A DNA stretch of 7,982 nt from Desulfobacteraceae bacterium (GTDB lineage Bacteria > Desulfobacterota > DSM-4660 > Desulfatiglandales > Desulfatiglandaceae), in the NCBI GenBank assembly GCA_011042035.1, contig DQZA01000313.1, forward strand, positions 1 through 7,982, in the 5' to 3' direction. Under the pieces are notes generated by a model, which did no database searches, was not told the origin of the DNA, and worked only from the letters and a program-made list of their open reading frames with translations. Positions 1 through 5,608 of this stretch are shown here, piece after piece (the stretch's first letter is position 1; the number at the start of each line of letters is the position of its first letter). Position numbers and translations under genes: made by a program.

Positions 1-88
1 CTATGATGCCATAGGAGTGCGGATTCGATCATTACCCATTACCCCTGAAAAGGTACTTGCAGCACTTAAGAAAAAGGCCGAGGGTTAA
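1..88 (+). CDS. C-terminal end of a molybdopterin-binding hydroxylase subunit (xanthine dehydrogenase family), partial
   Basis: Only the last 28 codons are inside the window; the frame starts at base 2 and ends with TAA at 86-88. The residues include YDAIGVRIRSLPITPEKVLAAL, read here as two pieces: YDAIGVRIRSLP, then ITPEKVLAAL. This is the usual extreme C-terminus of the large molybdenum-cofactor subunit of xanthine dehydrogenase, CO dehydrogenase and 4-hydroxybenzoyl-CoA reductase type enzymes, in which 'GVR...LPITPEKVL' is a recurring closing motif. These subunits hydroxylate or reduce aromatic, heterocyclic or aldehyde carbons, and electrons pass through separate FeS and FAD subunits. The substrate cannot be told from this fragment. 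It is followed after 94 bases by a regulator with an aromatic-type sensor domain, which makes an aromatic substrate possible. No terminator hairpin is visible after the stop. Confidence 0.72.
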   Translation, partial: YDAIGVRIRSLPITPEKVLAALKKKAEG

Positions 89-182
89 GGTATTTGTGAC
101 TACGAACTTCCCACCTTTTCAGTTTCGAGCGCGAGAGAAGTTGCCGTGGTTCCAATGAGGCACTGAAAAAGAGGCAAAACGT

Positions 183-1979
183 ATGGGCGCGAGGCCAGCA
201 AGGAAGAGGGCAAACAACAGGCCCATATCCAGAAAGGCAGCTACAGTAAAGACCAAGAGAAAAGAGACTCCCTTGACTGGGCCCCTCTCAACAGTGAGCG
301 TCCCCCCTGAGCTAGAATCAGTGTTTCTTAAGGCCCAGAGGTATGTTGACAAGTACTTTGGCCAAAAGAGGGAAGCCCCTGGCAAGGCGCAAATTGAGGT
401 GTCGGGGGAGCGCTACATCCTTGTTCGGGCAGCGTCCATGTCAAAAGAGTTTTTCGACCTGGTCACCTCACTATATAAAGATAGGGGCATTGAGGAAGCG
501 CGGCGGGTGGCCTCGGGGTTTCTCTTTGACATGGCCCATGCCATTGGCAAGGCAGATGCCAGAAGCTTTTATCTAAAAATGAACGTATCAAAGCCCGTTG
601 AAAAGCTTTCTGCTGGACCGATTCATTTCGCTTACACAGGCTGGGCATTTGTAAAGATATTGCCAGAATCTCATCCGTCTCCGGACGAAAATTACTTCCT
701 GATATATGATCATCCTTTTTCATTTGAGGCTGACACCTGGATTAAGAGCGGAGAAAAGGCCGATTTTCCGGTTTGCATTATGAATGCTGGGTATTCGTCC
801 GGGTGGTGCGAGGAAAGTTTTGGGCTCCCACTTGTGGCAGTTGAGATAGAGTGCCAGGCAAAGGGAGACGAACATTGCCGCTTCATAATGGCGCCACCTT
901 CACGAATTGAGGAATACCTGAACAGGTATAGTTCCCATAGCTATTCAAGGTCTCATGGGGGTAAACCCATAGCCATCCCCGAATTTTTTCAAAGAAAGCG
1001 ACTTGAAGAAGAGCTCATTAGACACAGGGACCACCTGGAAGAGTTGGTTAAGGAGAGGACGGAACGCCTAACCAGGATAAATGAGCAATTGGAACGGGAG
1101 ATTTCAGTACGGGCCAAAGCAGAGAAGGCCCTGCAGAAAAGTGAAACCATGCTCAGGGCCATTTTTGATCAGACGTTCCAGTTCATTGCCGTGTTGAAAT
1201 TGGACGGGAGTGTCATCAAGGTAAACAAGACGGCCATGGATTTTGTCAAGACCAAAGAGGAGGAGATCGAAGAGAAACCTTTTTGGAAAACGCCGTGGTG
1301 GATACACTCGTCTCGCGAGCAAAAGCGGTTGAAAAGGGCTATTAAGGCGGCAGCTTCCGGAGAGCTGGTAAGATTTGAGACCCAACACAGTCGCGCAGAC
1401 GGGAAAATAATGAGCTTTGATTTTTCTGTTAAACCAGTACGAGACACTAAGGGCAAAATCGCCCTTCTTATTGCCGAAGGAAGAGATATTACAGCCCTTA
1501 AAACGGCGGTTGAGGACTTGCGCAGCAGGGAAATGGAATTGCAAGTCCAGTCAAAACGCCTTGAGGAAGCAAATGTGGCCCTAAAGGTATTGTTGAAACA
1601 GATGGAAGATAAGAAGAAAGAGGATGAGGAGAGTATTTTGTCCAATGTGAGGCAGTTGGTATTTCCTTACCTGGAGCGATTAAGGAGGAGTAACCTGGAT
1701 CGGGACCAAAGAATCCTCCTTGACATGGTGGAAAACAACCTTGGTCATATTACCTCGCCCATGGTCAAGCGGCTTTCGTCTAGTGTGTTGAACCTCACCC
1801 CCATGGAAATCCGCATTTCGCACCTCGTAAAAGAGGGGCTATCCAACAAGGAAATAGCCCAGGTCCTAGGGACCGCACTAAATACCGTTACGACCCACCG
1901 TTACAAAATAAGGACCAAACTAGGGTTGAAAAATAAGGGGATAAACCTGAGGTCATACCTAATGTCACTGGAAGACTAG
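183..1979 (+). CDS. V4R-PAS sensor with LuxR-type helix-turn-helix, transcriptional regulator
   Basis: Predicted cytoplasmic one-component regulator of 598 residues. Order seen: a Lys/Arg-rich tail (1-30); an XylR_N/V4R sensor (about 75-238) ending in GYSSGWCEESFG and ECQAKGDEHCRF; a charged coiled coil (about 270-320); a PAS domain (about 320-440) closing with the typical EGRDIT; a second coiled coil (about 440-485); a linker (485-535); and a LuxR/GerE helix-turn-helix (about 535-598) with LTPMEIRISHLVKEGLSNKE. There is no histidine kinase, no receiver domain and no sigma-54 AAA+ domain. Cys198, Glu221, Cys224 and Cys232 have the spacing I recall for the zinc site of the phenol sensor MopR (C155, E178, C181, C189), which suggests an aromatic or small hydrophobic ligand. 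The start at 183 follows GAGG at 171-174, and an in-frame TGA at 156-158 rules out a longer protein. The target genes are unknown; the upstream molybdenum hydroxylase and downstream serA operon are candidates. Confidence 0.85.
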   Translation: MGARPARKRANNRPISRKAATVKTKRKETPLTGPLSTVSVPPELESVFLKAQRYVDKYFGQKREAPGKAQIEVSGERYILVRAASMSKEFFDLVTSLYKDRGIEEARRVASGFLFDMAHAIGKADARSFYLKMNVSKPVEKLSAGPIHFAYTGWAFVKILPESHPSPDENYFLIYDHPFSFEADTWIKSGEKADFPVCIMNAGYSSGWCEESFGLPLVAVEIECQAKGDEHCRFIMAPPSRIEEYLNRYSSHSYSRSHGGKPIAIPEFFQRKRLEEELIRHRDHLEELVKERTERLTRINEQLEREISVRAKAEKALQKSETMLRAIFDQTFQFIAVLKLDGSVIKVNKTAMDFVKTKEEEIEEKPFWKTPWWIHSSREQKRLKRAIKAAASGELVRFETQHSRADGKIMSFDFSVKPVRDTKGKIALLIAEGRDITALKTAVEDLRSREMELQVQSKRLEEANVALKVLLKQMEDKKKEDEESILSNVRQLVFPYLERLRRSNLDRDQRILLDMVENNLGHITSPMVKRLSSSVLNLTPMEIRISHLVKEGLSNKEIAQVLGTALNTVTTHRYKIRTKLGLKNKGINLRSYLMSLED

Positions 1980-2145
1980 TTATATTCTGTCACCATTTTA
2001 TAATTGAAATAATAGTCTTGATCTGGTATTTATTTTCCTTTACAAAGCGGTATAGAAAGAAGAGGGTTAGTGTTTTGTTTTCCGTTATATTCCTTTTGTC
2101 TATTAACAGAGAAAATTTAGCCGGTGTAAGTGATTAACAAACGCC

Positions 2146-2181
2146 TGCGGAAGGGGCATGAGTGCTTCTTCCGCATTTTTT
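2146..2181 (+). terminator. Rho-independent terminator between the regulator and serA
   Basis: A 13-base-pair stem pairs 2146-2158 with 2163-2175, closed by the tetraloop TGAG (2159-2162) and followed by six T residues (2176-2181). Eleven pairs are Watson-Crick and two are G-U. It lies 166 bases after the regulator stop and 43 bases before the serA start. It can end the regulator transcript, or, if a promoter lies in 1980-2145, act as an attenuator in the serA leader. The remainder of that AT-rich stretch holds only weak promoter-like elements (TTGATC at 2018-2023 and TACAAA at 2041-2046, 17 bases apart) and no convincing antiterminator pairing that I could find. Confidence 0.85.
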
Positions 2182-2198
2182 GTTGATGGTTTTATAAT
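2170..2198 (+). promoter_or_regulatory. Candidate promoter for serA with a perfect -10 box
   Basis: TATAAT at 2193-2198 matches the sigma-70 -10 consensus. It sits directly after the terminator and 26 bases before the serA ATG, giving a predicted start of transcription near 2205 and a leader of about 20 bases. The -35 region is poor: TCCGCA at 2170-2175, with a 17-base spacer, matches only three of six positions and overlaps the terminator 3' arm. The region is AT-rich, and a second perfect TATAAT at 1999-2004 shows such matches arise by chance, so this is a weak call. Confidence 0.3.
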
Positions 2199-2224
2199 AA
2201 GAGTGTCAGAGAGGAGGGGGTAAG

Positions 2225-3805
2225 ATGAGAGTTCTGGTAAGTGATAATCTTAGCAAGGTAGGTATAGAGATCTTCGAGAATACCCCCGGTATTGATGTCG
2301 ATGTGAACACTGGACTCCCGCCGGAAGAGGTAAAATCCATTATCAGGGACTACGACGCCCTGGTTATTAGAAGCGCCACAAAGGTAACAGCAGATATCAT
2401 CGATGCGGCTGACAAGTTGAAGGTTATTGGCCGTGCGGGTATTGGGCTTGACAACGTAGATATCCCCGCTGCTACTCAGCGTGGTATTGTTGTCATGAAC
2501 ACGCCTGAGGGAAACACCGTTACTACGGCAGAGCACGCAATCGCCATGATGATGGCGCTTTCCAGGAATATTCCCCAGGCAACTGCTTCCCTGAAGGCGG
2601 GGAAGTGGGAAAAGAAGAAGCTCCAAGGCAAAGAGCTGTTTAACAAGACATTAGGGATAATTGGGGCTGGCCATATCGGTAGGATTGTGGCAGATAGGGC
2701 CAGAGGCCTCAAGATGAAGGTAATTGTGTATGATCCCTATGTTAAGCCAGAGGTTCTTAGTGAGCTGGGGGCAGAAGGCGTGGAATTTGATGAACTTCTC
2801 CGCCGCTCCGACTACATAACCATCCACACCCCGAAGACCCCGGAAACCACGAATCTCATAAATATGGAGACCCTCGCGAAAATGAAAAAGGGTGCCATGT
2901 TGATCAACTGCGCGAGGGGAGGCATTGTTAACGAGGATGATCTGTATGATGCCTTGGCCTCCGGGCACCTGGCAGGTGCTGCCCTTGATGTTTTTTCCAC
3001 AGAGCCGCCCGGGAAGATCAAGCTAATGGAGCTTGATAATTTCATTTGCACCCCACATTTGGGTGCCTCAACAAAAGAGGCCCAGGACAATGTGGCAAGG
3101 GATGTAGCCAACCAAATTGTGGCTTACTTGCTGGAAGGTACGGTTACAAATGCGGTTAATGTGCCGAGTATCAGTGGCGAACTGGTGAAGATCCTGAGGC
3201 CATTTGCACTCTTGGCAGAAAAGATGGGCTTGTTCCAGGCTCAATTGGCCGAGGGTGGCATCCGGGAGGTTGAGATCAAGTACGCCGGGAGTGTTTCTCA
3301 ATATGACTCACGCCCCCTCACTGCCGCTTTGTTAAAAGGTGTTCTCACTCCTTCCCTGAAAGATGAGGTGAACTTTGTAAATGCGCCAGTCATAGCATCT
3401 GAAAGGGGGATAAAGGTGGTGGAGTCCAAGACGGAAACCTCTGAGGACTTTGCCAGTCTCGTAGTAACAAGGGTTAAGACGGCAGAAGGTGAGCAAATTG
3501 TGTCTGGCACGGTGTTCGGAAAGAATATTCCTAGGATCTTGCGGATAGGTGTTTTTTATCTGGAGGCCTTTCCAGAAGGGCATAATTTGCTTATCAGGAA
3601 CAGAGACGTGCCGGGGGTCATTGGCGCTGTTACATCTGCTCTGGGCAGCAATGGGTATAATATAAGTCGCATGCATGTGGGGCAGGACAGGGGCAAGGGT
3701 GAGAACGGCGTTTTTCTGGCCACTGACTCTCCTGTAAAAGATGAGGTCTTGTTGCAGATTCAAGACATTGAGGACGTATTGTCGGTCAAGAGGATCGACC
3801 TTTAG
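2225..3805 (+). CDS. serA: D-3-phosphoglycerate dehydrogenase (long form with ACT domain)
   Basis: Oxidises 3-phosphoglycerate to 3-phosphohydroxypyruvate with NAD, the first step of the phosphorylated serine pathway, in the cytoplasm. The 526-residue length fits the long bacterial form: split substrate-binding and Rossmann domains (1-about 310), an intervening allosteric substrate-binding domain (about 315-450) and a C-terminal ACT domain (about 453-526, beginning LLIRNRDVPGVIG). Visible motifs are the nucleotide loop GAGHIG (147-152) and the catalytic set Arg231 (NCARGG), Glu260 (DVFSTEPP) and His278 (TPHLGAS). The ACT domain suggests feedback by serine, known for several SerA enzymes but not shown here. 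The start at 2225 follows a strong AGGAGG-like site at 2212-2217. It leads the trpB2-ior run, with only 68 bases to the next gene. A specialised serine-supply role for the next enzyme is possible, but housekeeping serine synthesis is the simplest reading. Confidence 0.96.
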   Translation: MRVLVSDNLSKVGIEIFENTPGIDVDVNTGLPPEEVKSIIRDYDALVIRSATKVTADIIDAADKLKVIGRAGIGLDNVDIPAATQRGIVVMNTPEGNTVTTAEHAIAMMMALSRNIPQATASLKAGKWEKKKLQGKELFNKTLGIIGAGHIGRIVADRARGLKMKVIVYDPYVKPEVLSELGAEGVEFDELLRRSDYITIHTPKTPETTNLINMETLAKMKKGAMLINCARGGIVNEDDLYDALASGHLAGAALDVFSTEPPGKIKLMELDNFICTPHLGASTKEAQDNVARDVANQIVAYLLEGTVTNAVNVPSISGELVKILRPFALLAEKMGLFQAQLAEGGIREVEIKYAGSVSQYDSRPLTAALLKGVLTPSLKDEVNFVNAPVIASERGIKVVESKTETSEDFASLVVTRVKTAEGEQIVSGTVFGKNIPRILRIGVFYLEAFPEGHNLLIRNRDVPGVIGAVTSALGSNGYNISRMHVGQDRGKGENGVFLATDSPVKDEVLLQIQDIEDVLSVKRIDL

Positions 3806-3822
3806 TCTTAGGGTTTGGGGCT

Positions 3823-3837
3823 GCCTGCATTGCAGGC
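3823..3837 (+). other. Small intercistronic hairpin between serA and trpB2
   Basis: GCCTGC (3823-3828) pairs perfectly with GCAGGC (3832-3837) around a three-base loop, 18 bases after the serA stop. The following bases are A-rich rather than a T tract, so it does not look like a terminator. It could protect or process the message between the two genes, but a six-pair stem can also occur by chance. Confidence 0.35.
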
Positions 3838-3873
3838 TTAAACAAAAACTATTTTCAACCACAAGGAGGAGTC

Positions 3874-5250
3874 ATGGAACCGAAAAAGATCGTATTGCCC
3901 GAGTCAGAACTGCCGCGCCAATGGTACAATATCCTTGCCGACATGCCTACCCCAATGGAGCCACCACTTCACCCTGGCACCGGACAACCAGTAGGGCCTG
4001 ATGATTTGGCCCCGATTTTCCCGATGCCTCTTATTGAACAGGAGGTGAGCCAGGAGAGGTGGATTGATATCCCTGAAGAGGTTTTGGAAAAATACCTTAT
4101 TTGGCGACCTACCCCTCTCTACAGGGCCTATAACCTGGAAAGGTACCTGGATACTCCGGCAAAAATTTACTTCAAGAATGAGGGAGTAAGCCCAGCAGGT
4201 AGCCACAAGCCCAACACTGCCCTTGCCCAGGCGTATTACAATAAGATTTCCGGAACCAAGCGAATCACTACAGAAACGGGCGCTGGGCAATGGGGCAGCG
4301 CTCTATCGTTTTGCTGTGCATTGTTTGGACTTGAGTGTAAGGTGTTTATGGTCAGGGTGAGTTACGATCAGAAGCCCTATCGGCGGATTATGATGGAGAC
4401 GTGGGGGGCCACTTGTGTAGCAAGCCCCAGTAACGAAACAGAGGCGGGCCGCAAAATCCTTGCTGAAAACCCTGATTCCCCAGGAAGCTTGGGTATTGCC
4501 ATTAGTGAGGCAGTAGAAGCTGCAGTAATGGATGAGAATACCAAATACTCGCTGGGAAGCGTACTGAACCATGTTATGCTTCATCAGACGGTAAATGGCC
4601 TTGAGACGCAGAAGCAAATGGCCATTGCAGGGGATTATCCCGATGTGATCATAGGCTGTGCGGGCGGAGGTAGTAATTTTGCAGGAAATTGTCTGCCTTT
4701 TGTAAGGGATAAGATCAATGGTAAGGACATTGATATCATAGCCGTGGAGCCTACATCTTGCCCCACCTTGACAAGAGGTCCCTTTGCGTATGATTTCGGC
4801 GATACTGTGCAAATGACCCCACTTCTTCCTATGTATACTCTCGGTCATAACTTTGTGCCTGAGCCGATTCATGCAGGTGGCTTGAGATATCATGGAATGG
4901 CCCCCATAATCAGCCAATTGGTGGTAGATAGGCTCATTAGGCCTGTGGCAGTTCCGCAGCTCGAGACCTTCAAGGCAGGAATCATTTTTGCCAGAACCGA
5001 GGGATTCATTAGTGCACCAGAGACCGACCACGCAGTGGCAATAGCAATTCGTGAGGCGCTGAAGGCAAAGGAAGAAGGAAAAGAAAAAACCATCCTGTTC
5101 AATTGGAGCGGACATGGTCTCGTGGATATGGCTGCTTATGAGGCGTATCTACACGGCAAACTTGCTGACCACGAGTTGCCCGAAGAAGAAATTGAAAGGG
5201 CGCTCAAGGATATTGAGCCTCTTCCAAAACCCAAGCAGGCACAAAAGTAA
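3874..5250 (+). CDS. trpB2: Stand-alone tryptophan synthase beta-like enzyme (TrpB2 type)
   Basis: PLP enzyme of the TrpB2 branch of the tryptophan synthase beta family. It is expected to condense indole with an activated serine to give tryptophan. Seen: the PLP lysine Lys112 in GSHKPNTA; the ETGAGQWG block with catalytic Glu134, in which Trp140 stands where TrpB1 enzymes usually have His; the phosphate-binding CAGGGSNFAG (GGGSN at 264-268); EGFISAPETDHA (376-387); and the C-terminal SGHG (412-415). The 458-residue length and the long N-terminal extension (about 1-75) match TrpB2 rather than the roughly 400-residue TrpB1. No trpA is adjacent, so it probably acts without an alpha subunit, perhaps salvaging free indole. 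Some archaeal TrpB2 enzymes are reported to prefer O-phosphoserine, which would fit the serA neighbour. The start at 3874 follows AGGAGG at 3864-3869. TrpB2 activity has not been shown for every member, so the true substrate is open. Confidence 0.9.
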   Translation: MEPKKIVLPESELPRQWYNILADMPTPMEPPLHPGTGQPVGPDDLAPIFPMPLIEQEVSQERWIDIPEEVLEKYLIWRPTPLYRAYNLERYLDTPAKIYFKNEGVSPAGSHKPNTALAQAYYNKISGTKRITTETGAGQWGSALSFCCALFGLECKVFMVRVSYDQKPYRRIMMETWGATCVASPSNETEAGRKILAENPDSPGSLGIAISEAVEAAVMDENTKYSLGSVLNHVMLHQTVNGLETQKQMAIAGDYPDVIIGCAGGGSNFAGNCLPFVRDKINGKDIDIIAVEPTSCPTLTRGPFAYDFGDTVQMTPLLPMYTLGHNFVPEPIHAGGLRYHGMAPIISQLVVDRLIRPVAVPQLETFKAGIIFARTEGFISAPETDHAVAIAIREALKAKEEGKEKTILFNWSGHGLVDMAAYEAYLHGKLADHELPEEEIERALKDIEPLPKPKQAQK

Positions 5251-5279
5251 TTACGGTATCTTTTTAGATTAGGATAAAT

Positions 5280-5305
5280 GCTGGAGGCCTGAATAGGCCT
5301 CTGGC
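5280..5305 (+). other. Intercistronic stem-loop between trpB2 and the small ORF
   Basis: An 11-base-pair stem (5280-5290 with 5295-5305, including two G-U pairs) closes on the four-base loop GAAT. Its core is two copies of AGGCCT. No T tract follows, and the next gene starts 21 bases later with its ribosome site at 5317-5320. It is therefore more likely an RNA processing or stability element, or a partial transcription brake, than a full terminator. Confidence 0.5.
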
Positions 5306-5326
5306 CCGTCCCATCTGAGGTCAGCT

Positions 5327-5608
5327 ATGGATAAGCCAATTGAACCTCCAGGAGATGATTTTAACATCAGGTGTCCAAGATTGGGTCATCAGATTTTTTT
5401 CTCGTACTGTATTGTGGAGAATTATGGAGAGCCATGCTTCAAGATCGTTGATTGCTGGCACCGTCATTTTGATGTTGAGGCCTATTTACAAAAACACTTG
5501 AGTCCCGATCAATGGGACAAGCTGGTGAGTCGACCGCCCAAGCCCAAGGTATTGTCATTGGTTGAGTTGATTGAACAGGCGAAAAAAAGGAAGAAAGAAA
5601 CGGAATGA
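5327..5608 (+). CDS. Small four-cysteine protein of unknown function, coupled to iorA
   Basis: A 93-residue soluble protein that I cannot assign to a named family, with no signal peptide or membrane segment. The N-terminal half has four cysteines, Cys16 (in RCPRLGH), Cys28 (in FSYC), Cys37 (in EPCFKI) and Cys43 (in DCWHRHFDVEAYL), spaced X11, X8 and X5, with several histidines nearby (21, 45, 47). This could bind zinc or an iron-sulfur cluster, which is inference only. The C-terminal part is proline- and lysine-rich and ends in a charged helix (LVELIEQAKKRKKETE). The ATG at 5327 is preceded by GAGG at 5317-5320. The stop TGA overlaps the first iorA ATG in ATGA (5605-5608), a sign of translational coupling. 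Position between trpB2 and iorA suggests an accessory or regulatory partner of one of these enzymes. Confidence 0.82.
   Translation: MDKPIEPPGDDFNIRCPRLGHQIFFSYCIVENYGEPCFKIVDCWHRHFDVEAYLQKHLSPDQWDKLVSRPPKPKVLSLVELIEQAKKRKKETE

Noticed and set aside
105..142. AACTTC (105-110) and GAAGTT (137-142) inverted repeat upstream of the regulator
   Set aside because: Only six pairs around a 26-base loop, with no T tract and no extension; probably chance.
1104..1645. Two overlapping minus-strand frames opposite the PAS region of the regulator
   Set aside because: Both are antisense to conserved PAS and coiled-coil coding sequence and show no motif or start signal.
1999..2004. Perfect TATAAT shortly after the regulator stop
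   Set aside because: No acceptable -35 element at 16-18 bases (CTAGTT at 17), and the surrounding sequence is so AT-rich that a chance match is likely.
3741..4001. Plus-strand open frame spanning the serA end and trpB2 start
   Set aside because: It overlaps two recognised genes in another frame; the translation is rich in Arg, Thr and Ser with no domain, and no ribosome site precedes it.
4303..5115. Long minus-strand open frame of 270 codons opposite trpB2
   Set aside because: It lies wholly inside the well-supported trpB2 gene, shows no recognisable motif, and its composition (many Cys, His, Arg and Ile) is typical of the reverse complement of a real gene.
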